From the NCBI RefSeq assembly GCF_023278565.1, contig NC_064672.1:3720001-3784000 (forward strand): 64,000 nt of DNA, written 5' to 3'. This stretch comes from Colletotrichum lupini (lineage: Eukaryota > Ascomycota > Sordariomycetes > Glomerellales > Glomerellaceae). Made by a program: the position numbers and the translations under genes. This document shows positions 12,342 to 23,105 of this stretch, one piece after another. Every line of letters begins with the position of its first letter. Position 1 is the stretch's first letter. The notes beneath the pieces are model-generated. The model was not told where the DNA came from. It ran no database searches and saw nothing but the letters and a program-made list of their open reading frames with translations.

Positions 12342-15072
12342 ATGCCCACTCAAGTCAGAATCTTTTCGCGACCTAGGCCACTCGGTGAGACTCTCGAAAA
12401 GGCCATTCCTCCTTCCTCGGTTCCACGTTCCATCCCAGACACCTCAGATCTTTGGAGACAAGTCGAACCGTCAAAACCGAAGCAGAGTACAGAAGCCACT
12501 CGCTCTATGGCAGTATACACAGACAAGTCCGTCGAGGGCGGTGTCACATTCGCTGCCCAGGAAAAGCTCAAGCATTTGCCTATCCCCGAATTGGAAGCTA
12601 CCGCGCAAAAGTATCTCACTGCCCTCAAGCCGTTACAGTCTGCGCGAGAACATTCGGAGACCAAGCAGGCGCTACAGGACTTCCTGAAGCACGATGGCCC
12701 GGCTTTGCAGGAAAAGCTGAAGACGTACGCACAGGACAAGACGAGTTATATTGAACAATTCTGTAAGCCCATCTGCATCCGTTGGCTCAATCTTGACTGA
12801 CAATCCATTTTTAAGGGTATGATTCATACCTAAACTTTGATAACCCGGTTGTGCTTAATCTCAACCCGTTTTTCCTGCTGGAAGATGATCCCACTCCTGC
12901 AAGAAACAACCAGGTGACCCGAGCGGCATCGCTCGTGGTGTCGGCTCTGGAGTTCGTGAGAGCAGTTCGCAAGGAGGAGTTGCCTCCAGACACGGTGAAA
13001 GGCCAGCCTCTTTGCATGTACCAATACTCTAGGCTCTTCGGAACAGCACGTGTACCCACGGAAAATGGATGCCAAATCGAGCAGGACCCGGAGTCAAAGC
13101 ACATTATTGTCATGTGCCATGGCCAGTTCTACTGGTTCGACGTTTTGGACAACAACAATGATCTCATCATGAGCGAGAAAGATGTTTCCATCAACCTGCA
13201 GACCATCATCGACGATGCTGCCCAAACACCGATTCAGGATGCGGCCAAGGGGGCCCTTGGCGTTCTCAGCACGGAGAACCGGAAGATCTGGTCGGGACTG
13301 AGAGATGTCCTGACACGGGAGGAAGGTTCAAACAACGCCGACTGCCTGGGCATTGTCGATTCGGCCCTTTTCGTTCTGTGTCTCGACTACACCGAGCCGG
13401 TTGACGCCGACGCTCTTTGTGGTAACATGCTGTGCGGCACCAGCTTGGTCGAGAAAGGTGTGCAAATCGGAACCTGCACCAATAGATGGTACGACAAGCT
13501 GCAAATCATTGTATGCAAGAACGGTAGCGCCGGAATCAACTTTGAGCACACAGGTGTCGACGGTCACACGGTGCTGCGATTCGCCAGCGATGTGTACACG
13601 GACACCATCCTCCGCTTCGCCCGGACCATCAACGGCCAAGCCCCGACCCTCTGGGCCTCCACCAGCCCCGACCCGGCGAAGCGCGATCCGGACAGCTTCG
13701 GCGAGGTCAACACAACGCCGCACAAGCTCGAGTGGGACATGAACCCGGAGCTCAGCGTCGCCGTTCGTTTTGCAGAGACCCGTCTCGCCGACCTCATTGA
13801 GCAAAATGAGTTCAAGACGCTCGACTTTAAGCACTACGGCAAGAATTTCATGACCTCAATGGGCTTCTCCCCCGACGCCTTTGTGCAGATGGCCTTCCAG
13901 GCCGCCTACTACGGGCTCTACGGCCGTGTCGAGTGTACCTACGAACCCGCCATGACCAAGATCTTCCTCCATGGCCGCACCGAGGCCATCCGCAGCGTCT
14001 CGGAGGAGTCAGTCAACTTTGTCCAGACGTTTTGGGCTGACAACCCAGCCGAGCACAAGGTCGAGGCCCTGAGGAAGGCGTGCCAGCGACACGTCAACAG
14101 CACGCGCGAATGCGCCAAGGCAGAGGGCTGCGATCGCCACCTCTACGCCCTCTTCTGCACCTGGCAGCGCTCCATGGACGATGAGGTCTCCGGCAGCTCC
14201 AACGGCTACTCGAGCCCCATCGACGCCCTCTCAGAGCAGGACGTCAGCGAGTCCGCCGTCGGGAGCCCCGGCCGGGATTCGGTGCTCTCCCTCAACGGCG
14301 CCGAGCTGCAGTCCTCTTCTACTGGCCGCGCCCGCGGCGACAGCACCAACTCGCGCAACGGCAACAACCAGGCCTCGATGCCACAAATCTTCGCCGACTC
14401 GGGCTGGGACAAGCTTAACAACACAATCATGTCGACATCAAACTGCGGCAACCCCTCCCTGCGCCAGTTCGGCTTCGGCCCCACGTCGGGTGACGGCTTC
14501 GGCATTGGCTACATCATCAAGGACGAGAGCATCTCCATCTGCGTGTCGAGCAAGCACCGCCAGACAAAACGCTTCGTCGATACGCTTGAGAGCTACCTCC
14601 TCGAGGTGCGACGGATCCTCCGCATCACGTCCCGCCGCGGCACCGGCGGTGCGGGCATGGGCGCCGCCAAGCAGACGCGCGCGCGCGAGCTCGATCTCCA
14701 GGCGAGGCCGAAGCCGCCGAAGGGGATCAAGTCGCGCGGCCGGCTTATTACCGCGCACGACGCCATCAAGACCTCTGTCGCGAGGTCTTCGACGGGCACG
14801 CAGTCGCCTACGGAGGAGAGTGTTACGCTTAGTGAGGATGATGAGCTTGGAGGATGTAAGTTGCTCTTTCATTTCGTTCAAATTCCATTTCAAATAGCTT
14901 TTGCTGACACCACATGTGTATAGACGGCTTTTTTGACGCAGGCATGCTTCTCCAAGCACTCAAGGCTCGCGGAGAGAACATGGACCCCGGAGAGACGAAA
15001 CCCTCTGAGCGCGCGGCAGTACAGGCGCGCCGGAGGGAGATTGGGAAGAAGCTGCGGCTGATTGACTATTAG
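12342..15072 (+). CDS. Carnitine O-acetyltransferase (choline/carnitine acyltransferase family, large YAT2-like form)
   Basis: Three exons, 12342-12762, 12816-14855 and 14924-15072, giving 869 aa. The family enzyme transfers acetyl groups between CoA and carnitine so that acetyl units can move between peroxisome, cytosol and mitochondrion, needed on acetate, fatty acids and other gluconeogenic sources. Visible signatures: LPIPELEATAQKYLTALKPL near residue 80 (family N-terminal signature), QFWYDSYL after the first intron, the catalytic His385 in NFEHTGVDGHT, GRTEAIRS (carnitine/CoA region) and MSTSNCG with the STS motif at about 680-682, followed by GFGPTSGDGFGIGY. At about 870 aa it is longer than the 600-650 aa of ordinary carnitine acetyltransferases; the extra length is mainly a Ser/Asn/Gly-rich insertion at about 602-662 just before the STS motif, plus a basic C-terminal extension. 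No mitochondrial presequence or C-terminal peroxisomal tripeptide (ends LIDY), so a cytosolic form is inferred. Confidence 0.93.
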
Positions 15073-16296
15073 CGTTGTCTGGATGGACGGGTAGAAGCAT
15101 CGTGGGACCGTGACTGCGCCGCATCACGGAGAAATGCTGTGGTACTTACTGCGTGTGTGAGCTGATCTGTGTTGGTATACACGTCAGCAGAGCAAGGTCT
15201 TTTTGGCCAGTACGAAGCTCGATACTCGTATATTGAAGCGTGTAAATAGGGTATCGAGGAAGAAGTTTACCCCTTTGGATACACAGCGCGCGAAGGAGGG
15301 AAGAAATCTACTTAAATTGTGTTTCCAAGTCCCAAGACTATTTCTCACGCAATCGAGTGGCCTCGTGACATTTCGCTACTTCTACACCGTCCATCTGCCT
15401 TCTTCAGTAGCCGGCTGTACTCGAGGCATTATAGATCAGCAAGCCAGTCTTGGGCTGATCACCTTGCAAAGGCGCACATACCGCCTCTGGGGAACATGCC
15501 TGTGAGATATTTGCGCTTGCTCGAAGGAAGACATTTTCTAATGAGTCTGGATCCAAGTTACTTTCGAGAAGTATTCTTATTCATCCAGCATGTATCCCCT
15601 ACAGAATATACCTTAAGGAGACGTAGTAGAGAGGTAGCAACAAAGGTAGTTGTCATAAGGAAGGGGAAAGCGATAGTATTAAAGGCGGTTGACATAAGGA
15701 CGAGAGTAGGGGTAATAACGGAGGTAGTTGTTGTTAGTAAAGTAATACTTATTCGTTGACCGGAATCTTGTTTTGTCGTTGACTCTTAATGCCCTCCTTG
15801 GTATCCTAGTCCATAAACGTTGCACGAGACTGCTGTGCCTGCTGCGTGTCGAGTACGATCTTTACACGTGTTGGAACTTTTTGATTCACTCTGTAACGTT
15901 ACTCCAATCCGGAAGTGTCAAAGGATCAGTTTTTCTCGATTGATCTCAGAACCATGCTCAGATATCATTAAAGACGGAGGGCGAATCAACCTCTCAAAGG
16001 CCCGTCAGTCCCCGTCAAAACCAAGAGGTTCATACACATCTCTTTGTAAGATAGCAACCTTCATTAGGATATAAATCATAAAGCCCGAGTCTGGTACAGC
16101 CCCAATACACCAAGTTCACCCTGGACGGGCGGCCGGGTGGTCGCTACTGTCTGTGTAGCTAACCAACTCACCGCTTCCACGACGAATAAACTTTCCCAAA
16201 TAAGATACACAAGATTATACACAGAAACACAAAAGCCTCATGTCGTAACAACGACGATCAAGATTGACAATAGCTTCCACCGCCTCACAAACGCAA
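15073..16296. other. Spacer between tail of the carnitine acetyltransferase gene and the convergent surface-protein gene
   Basis: 1.2 kb between two convergent stop codons, so mostly 3' flanks. At about 15640-15745 the plus strand is purine-rich and loosely repetitive (GGTAGTTGT, AAGGANNNG, GTTGACATAAGGA), resembling in composition the 24-bp repeat at 19984-20080. No gene seen. Confidence 0.5.
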
Positions 16297-17682
16297 CTAG
16301 GCAAGCTCGTGCATCTGCCCCTTGTGCCCATCGCCACTCGCAGGCGCCTCGTGAATTGTCGGCTGTGGCTGCCCACCACCGCCAAACTGCTGGAAGCCGC
16401 CTTGCGGGTGATTCGGGCTGACGGGTCGCGTGCTGAGGCGATTACTGTGCGTTCCCTGAGACATGGCACTGGGGCTCGTCGTGTCCGCGCGATCGGGGAC
16501 CGCCATGTTACCGCTGTAGTAGGGTTGCTGGTAGCCGCCGCCCTGTTGAGGAGGGGGAGGGGGCGGGGGCGTGCTGCCGTAGTGTTGCTGCGGATATCCG
16601 CCCTGGCCATCGTACTTTGGCTCGTAGAAGGAGTGCGTTTGTGTTTGGGCGGCGTACGGTGCCGGCGAGCCTTGGGGCGCCGGAGCGTAGCCCATTGGTG
16701 GTGGCTGATGCTGTTGCTGCTGGTTCATCATGGGAGGTTGGCCGTGCGGTCCGGGTCCGGGTTGCTGCTGCGTCTTCTTCTTTTTGCGGAGAATAAAGAA
16801 GATTCCAAAGCCGATGAGTGCGATGACGGCGATGCCGCCGATGACGCCTCCGACGATGGCACCGACTGGGGTCGAGGACTTGCTGTTGTTATTGTTGTTG
16901 ATCCCGCCATTATTATCATTGTCAGGAGAGGTAGTTATAGAGGGCGCGGACACGGAACCACTGGCGGTGCCTGTGATGACTCCGGAGCTGGCTGGCCGGA
17001 TGACGCTGCTGGATGTGGTGTCGTCTGTCAGGGCGAGCGGTGTCCAGTTGCGCGCCGGTCCGCCGGCGTAAGTGGTCGTCGCGGCTTGCGGGGTCGAGAT
17101 ATCTGCCGTATTACACCAGTAGTCAAAGATGCCGTCTGCGAAGGAGATGGTGTTGCAGTATGGTCGAGCAGTGTTGGTACTGAACACGATATTAGTCTTT
17201 TAGAGTACTCATCACGTCTGGAGAAAGAACCATCTTCGAGATCATACATACCATTTCAAGGTGAAGCGATCAACAAGACAGCCACCATCACAGAGACTAG
17301 ACGACGAGACCTGTTTAGAATCGTAGCATGTCCGCCGGGCACCACAATCACTGGCGTCACAACAGGCAACTCGGCCAGGGGTATTTCTGTTCACCGATGT
17401 GAAGAAGATGCAGCTGGCGGCGGTCCCGCATGTGTATGCCGCGCCGGCACGCCCAGAGATGTAGCCACAAGTGTTATCTGGCGCAACGAGGACTGTGGTT
17501 GTTGTTGTTGATGCTTGCCTTTTCCTCAAGTCAGCGTAAGCGGGGGCCTTGGTCGGCTGAGGGCTGAATTGGTCGAGAGGAAAGTTGAATGAAGTGGTAG
17601 CCTGGGGGAGTTCGTAGATCTTGGCATTGGCAAGGCTTGAGAGAGCCGCCAAACCAGCGAGGGACTTGGATTTGTTCACCAT
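16297..17682 (-). CDS. Cys-rich single-pass cell-surface protein with Pro/Gln-rich cytoplasmic tail
   Basis: Two exons, 17682-17252 and 17179-16297, 437 aa; intron GTATGT..CAG. Domain order: signal peptide (residues 1-20, ending SLANA); a pro-like stretch to about 70; a Cys-rich ectodomain (about 72-166) with CGYISG, YTCGTAASC, VACC, DCGARRTCYD, SLCDGGC, KCTNT, PYCNT and DYWC; a Ser/Thr/Asn stem (about 170-248) suited to O-glycosylation; a Gly-zipper-like TM segment (about 249-274, VGAIVGGVIGGIAVIALIGF) followed by the stop-transfer LRKKKK; and a Pro/Gln/Gly-rich tail ending MHELA. This is the layout of filamentous-fungal plasma-membrane proteins of the wall-sensor kind (WSC/Mid2-like architecture), though I do not see the exact WSC cysteine spacing. 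A further in-frame ATG upstream (17913) would put the signal peptide inside the chain, so 17682 is preferred. Role in wall sensing is inference. Confidence 0.85.
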
Positions 17683-19543
17683 GTTGATTGAACTTTGAAC
17701 AGGTTTAATGAGACTGGCGAGGACTCGATCTACAGTATTGTGCGTCAAGTTGACTCGAGGGAGACCAAACAAGACAGGAGAGAAGGGGAACATCACTCGT
17801 AGAGCGGATGGGCTAAATGTCTTGGTTATAAACCTAGCCAGCCCTCTTTGTATTCCCGTATCTGTTTCCATCGTTGTTGTTCCACAAAGGGCGCTCTCGG
17901 GGCACTGACCCAAGGTACGAGTTGTCTTGATAGTGAGCTATGAGGTGTAAGCACCGCCCGGGACCGGTTCATGCTCGGATTGACTTCAACAGCAGATCCG
18001 CGAATTGCTCAGCCCTAGACTAGCTAGAGAGCTTAGTTTTCTGGTAGGATGGGCTAGTCAGGCATCTGGGGTCTAACCAGGCCAATTGTAGAAGAGATAG
18101 ATCATTGTGGCTTGCCAAAGCTGAATAACAAGAGTGCTTTTAGCGTGGACGGAAAGAGAGGAACAAAAGCCACTGGGGCTGCTGCACCAAGAATGAGCAG
18201 GAAGAGAATGGCGGGGGTGGAGACAAAGACATGGCAGGAGAATAGAAGCTGGGACAAAGTGTTGTTGCGCAGGGAGGATAAGACGTCCCAGAAATAGCAG
18301 ATTATTCGGTCCTTGGGAAGATACTTCACCACAGAGTGTAGCCAAAATGTAGCACAAAAAGACTTGCTGCAAGCGCCGCCGAATTGATAAGACTCGGATG
18401 AGGGATTGGCGGCTGTCGTGCAAGTCTGGAAGCTATGGCAATATTGTTGCCTAGATCTAGGGTCTTCTCAAAGAGCATATGACGAACCCTGATAAATGGG
18501 CCAGTGGGGTCTTGTTCCCTCCCAAGAGGACGCCGAAGGTGAAGATCGGATCCTTCCTCGCTGGAACCGAGAGTGCCATAAGCATCATACCTTGCCGTTG
18601 GAAGTCAGGTTTCCCGTTGTTAGCGTGTTGATTGAGGACTATCCGGCGTGTGAGTCTGGCGCCCTTAGGCCATCGCGGACTAGCTTTCGACGAAGGTATG
18701 CTGCACTAGTCCTCTCTCGCATTTGCTAATTAGACAAGACCACCGCCTGAAAGCAGGCTTCAGCCTCGGGCCTGTGCTTGTTTCCCTAGGTCAGGTTTAG
18801 ATGGGAAAACGTCCCCATAGCTCAATTGATTTCGGAATCAGTAGCTAATATGCGACTCTCTGGTCTTTTTCGTTGCCTTGTGCTTGTTTGTTCAAATTGC
18901 GAAAGCGGATAGCTAGCGGCTCCCGCCTGAACACCATCGGTGCTACAAGATATATGCTCCGTCTGCCATCTGTTCCCAAAGCGGGCGTGCGAAAGAACGT
19001 GTGAAGAACGATCAAAACAACAAGTCTTGCCAATCGAGGATGTCTACCGAGAATTTGGACAGGTTGGCCGGAATTTTAGTGGCTAAAATGGCACCATGGC
19101 TAGGCAAACCGTTGAGAGGCACAGAATACTGTTAGAGAGATGCTGCGGGAAAGTCTACAAGAGGTGCAACGAAAGAGGAGGCGTGAACCCTCTGCTGGCC
19201 TCCTGCAAAGCTCTTATCGACACATTGCTTAAAGCTCGTTGATGTTGGGAACATACACCCATGGCGCCGACATATATGCCTTTCCTCTGCAATGACAACT
19301 GCCATCATTACTTCATCGTAAAGGGTCTCACGCTGTGAATTGATAAGCCCTTTTCGGCGGTCAGGTTGAATCGCAAAGCAAGCTCTCAGCTGCTGCCATC
19401 TAGCACATCGCCGCCCAAGCATCGAGGGCAAAGACACCTCCCCGCCTGAATTCGATTCCATACTAAGTAGTGGTCTTGAGGCAATACTATAACATAGTGT
19501 CAGAAATCTACCTGGTGGTTATGCAGGTGTCCTGCTGCTTCTT

Positions 19544-19596
19544 TGGTGATCGCTGTGGGAATCGAACCCACACTCCGCAGAGCTGCCAAAGCGACC
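19544..19596 (-). pseudogene. tRNA-derived relic (type II, Leu/Ser-like) with internal deletion and genomic CCA
   Basis: Read on the minus strand: 5' acceptor strand GGTCGCT (19596-19590) pairs over 7 bp (one G-U) with AGCGATC (19554-19548); next come TT and GGC as at the start of Leu/Ser tRNAs; then a hairpin CTC-TGCG-GAG like a long variable arm; then a perfect 5-bp T arm GTGGG-TTCGATT-CCCAC with a full pol III B box; then discriminator A and CCA. Only about 17 nt separate the acceptor strand from the T arm, so most of the D arm and the whole anticodon arm are missing. It cannot act as a normal tRNA. The encoded CCA suggests retroposition of a mature tRNA or a tRNA-derived SINE end, but CCA occurs by chance once in 64. 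Confidence 0.5.
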
Positions 19597-19983
19597 TTTG
19601 AGGCCGAAGTCTAAGGAAGTGGCCCCATTGTAAGATGGAGATCGTCCATCATGGAAGATTTACATAGCTTACTATGGAAAGAGGGAAGAAGGTGGTTACC
19701 CATGGGGAGGTTGGAGGTGAAGAAGGGGTAACACCTTGAGGGAGGGAGATAAAGCAGGTTATAAGCTCGGGTAGAATGTAGATGAGAATATTTTCAGAGT
19801 CATACTGCTGTTGCTCAGTCGTCTTACTGAGGCACAGGCATATCAGGATCAAGTACCTCATAAGTATGGTTGACACTCTCGGCAAGCAGTACATCCTCCT
19901 CCTTCTCCTAGCGTGCTGGGGTCTTGTCAACCTCGTACGCCACGAGTATGGGTAACAGTGAGTGTAGCATTCGTCGCGACTAG

Positions 19984-20080
19984 GTTTGACGACCGGGGCA
20001 AGAGTAGGGATAACGACAACGGCAAGAGTGAGGTTGACAACGGCGGTGAAAGTAGGGTTGGCGGTAGCGGCAGCTCGACT
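19984..20080. repeat. Degenerate 24-bp tandem repeat, about 4 copies
   Basis: Copies at 19984-20008 (25 bp), 20009-20032, 20033-20056 and 20057-20080. The plus strand is purine-rich with a shared pattern GTTGACAACGGCNNNAGTAGG. Because 24 is a multiple of three, the minus frame reads as an 8-residue hydrophobic repeat (VVNLTLA, VVVIPTLA, PVVKP). The surrounding frame has no other sign of coding, so a minisatellite is the safer call. Confidence 0.6.
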
Positions 20081-23000
20081 CCGTAGCTGACGCTGTGTAT
20101 TGATCAAGGTAGTATGGAGAAGAGACAACGGGATCGATGTACACTTACATTTGATGGACGTATCTTTTTCAATTTCTCCATAGTGACCATTCGACCGAAA
20201 AGTTCAAACCCGGGCGGTAGTACTTCGAGTGCCACGGGGCAGGCAGGCCTAGTTGCGAACACCACGTTGACGACTCCGCCGTGCCTTAATGCTCGAAACC
20301 TCGGGTTGATTGGAGACAACCAGTCAAAGACAACGTCACTAGTAGCCGCGCGCGCGACAACAGTCCCAAAAATTGCCTCCACTGTGTCGTAATCGTCAGT
20401 GAGATCGGCATTCGTCAACGTCAGAACTTTTCTGCGCTCGAGGCCCGTTGAGGCTGTGGAAAGCTTGGGCGTCGAGGGGTCTGTTATTCGAGGCCATTCA
20501 CATCATATTAATGTGATCATGTTAGTCTTTAACGATAGCTTGAGGAGTTCAGCGCTTACTTCCCTGTCGACTAGATTCCGATCAACAGCGTTGGCTTGAT
20601 GGTGTGATTTTCGAACCGAAAACCAACGTTACGAGTGCAGGATGTGTTGTAGAAGTAGAAGTAGAAGTAGAAGAATGAAGTCGAATATAAGCAGGGTGAA
20701 GTCCATGTCATCGTCGTCGATGGAATCTGTGGGAGAGGGGAGAAGGGGAAGATGCGCAGGGCAGAGGCCGTTCCTTCTGCTGAATGTAGACTTTGTCATT
20801 GAGTCGCGGGCCACCTACTACCCACCTTCCACCTACCTTACATACTACGGTGTTGCTATTAATTTGACGGCAGGTGCGCCCCTCCGTCTTAAATCTTGGA
20901 CTGATATGGCAGATGAATAGCCTTCTTCAGTTGGGATTGACGAGAGTCAGAGGAAATTCGCCATCAATAATTCGCGTCAAAGAGAAAAGGAAACCGGTCC
21001 TATTTGCATACGTATTGACCATATAGATTGCTGAAGCAAAGTCCATGTAGCCAACAGAGCAAAATTCGCAGATATCCCATTCCAAAACATCAGTAGAAGG
21101 TACCTCTGCCGTGCGTCCCCCTTTCTGGGTAGGTAGGAAGGCAGGCGGGCGCTTGATTGGAAGACAACTTCCGCTTAGATAGTGCGCTATTGCTTGACGT
21201 CCCTCAGTGGCTCGCTGGAGGGCAAGGATGCTTTGCGATTGGAAGATAGCTCTTCCTCTAACCGCTTTCAAACCTCGCCCCTCTAATCTCTGTACTCCAC
21301 TGTTAAGGTTCCATTGTATCCGTCGGGTCGATTGTCTCTCTGCACCGACATAAGGTAGCCCACCGATGGATCCCTCCAAGTCTAGGGCCTCGAATCGAAC
21401 CGAGAACGAGGCACCAGGCGTAGTCAGAGTTGGCGATGAGGCGATGAAGACCTTTCTTATTGACTAGTATACCAGCCTTAGTTGCATACCTATGAGGCTT
21501 GTTGGCTGGGCATGCTATGATTCGCCATTGTCAGCGTTGTCTGGGTTGCCCAGGCGTCTTGCCTACAGTATTGCCAAATTTGTGGTGCCGTTTCTTTGGC
21601 ACAAAAAACATGAATCATTCACATGAATTAATTCATTATACTGAATGGAAAGCAACCATTTATCAGTCTCTGGGAGTCGGTGTCATATGTGAGAGGGCCT
21701 ATACCTCTCAATCACGATACTGATTAGCTACTACGGCAGAATAGTGACATGCTGGTGACTGTGCTGGCACCAATGAACCCAGCCTGAGACAGGATCTCAA
21801 ATCATCAGAACTATATAATTAAGCAACGCTTTGTTAAAGCTATTGATAATCAAGTACCAAAGACGTTTGTGGGAGAAAAAGGCAAGGATGAGGAGATGGT
21901 CTAACTTCAAATTGGGCTTGAAAATCTGCCCGCCGTCCCCAATGAACATGCTTCCGTCGCTCTCAAGCTAGATATGCCGGGATCTTAGAGATGGGATAGC
22001 CTACCTGCTGTGTTCAACATTTTGGATTGCAAGAACTTTTACCGCTTGAGTCCTTTTCCCATGTGCAAACTAATTCCACCATGCAAGCAATCCCGCTTCT
22101 TCATCCATACTTCGAGGTCTGACACCCTTCTCCCTCTTTTTGTGAGCACTACCCATCTTCCTCCACGGGTTATACCCTTAGACTTCGGCCTTCAAGCGTC
22201 GTTTTTGCTTCGGTAGCTGGCGTCTCTGTCATCGTTGTCCTGCGTGAGCATGATGATGATACCTGGGAACGGACTTGAGTCCCAAGCGATGTCATTGAAA
22301 TAATGACCGACCCAGCACCCGAGTCGGGCCATCCAGAGACGCATTATATCAGACCCGTCTTCTACTTGCGTGCTGACAGGCTATCGACAACGGCAGATAT
22401 ATAAGAAGTCTATGTCAATGCCCAAGCATGACTAAGTAAAGGTGCTGTCAGCCCCGCGGTGGACGTTAAACTCGAACACTTCGCGGGCGTGAGAGCGGAC
22501 ACAGCCCGCCTCCCCATACACTCAAAATAATGCAATTGGGATCAGTTATAAGATAATAGTGAAAGTTTAAAAAGAATGCATGTCGCAAAAAGGGATTGGT
22601 TGCTTTAACTGCTTAAGTCATTTGGCGATTTTGACTCTATGCCAGTGCCAGCAGATCTCAACCAGTGGGCGTGATGACATAATCAACAATGACCACCATC
22701 AGGTACGTACCTAGCCGAGGGAATCATCAACCTCTCTCCATTGGCTCTGTCTTTGTGATGATGGCGTGCATCAATACCTTCCATACATGTAGGTGAATAC
22801 GCGCTCGTTTGCAAGATCAATCCTGGCCATAACTTCCCATTCCGTGTAACTGACACGCTACGACAAGAAGCAGCGACGCGGCCTTGGCGATCAGATCTTA
22901 TCAAACATTTCACTTCAACTGATTCGACTGGCCGAACACCTCATAATGGCTCTCAAGCTCCTGTGACGATTCTTGTTCACATCTCACTCACCAGGCCTTA

Positions 23001-23105
23001 CCATCGCAAGACATCAACTCTTCAGAACACATCGGAGACAGGAGACTTCAAAGAGAATATAGAGGCTATTCGACAATCCATGCCGCCGGACTCTCTTCAC
23101 ATGCC

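Larger units (their letters stand above)
17683..23105. other. Gene-poor 5.4-kb spacer with relics
   Basis: No open frame here has a recognisable domain. The longest are a 159-codon minus frame (20128-19649), whose only structure is an 8-residue repeat from the 24-bp tandem repeat, and a 150-codon minus frame (21379-20927) without motifs. A tRNA-derived relic lies at 19544-19596 and an (AGAAGT)n run near 20650-20673. The last few hundred bases contain the promoter of the rad57-type gene. Confidence 0.5.

Noticed and set aside
16264..17511. 415-codon plus-strand frame over the surface-protein gene
   Set aside because: Antisense shadow; the minus strand has signal peptide, Cys-rich domain, TM and a consistent intron.
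18073..18423. 116-codon minus frame with a hydrophobic start
   Set aside because: Leu/Ser/Cys-rich composition looks like chance; no signal-peptide cleavage pattern or homologous motif.
20629..20814. Minus frame ending in a poly-Leu helix (LLLLLLLL)
   Set aside because: The Leu run is only the translation of an (AGAAGT)n simple repeat.
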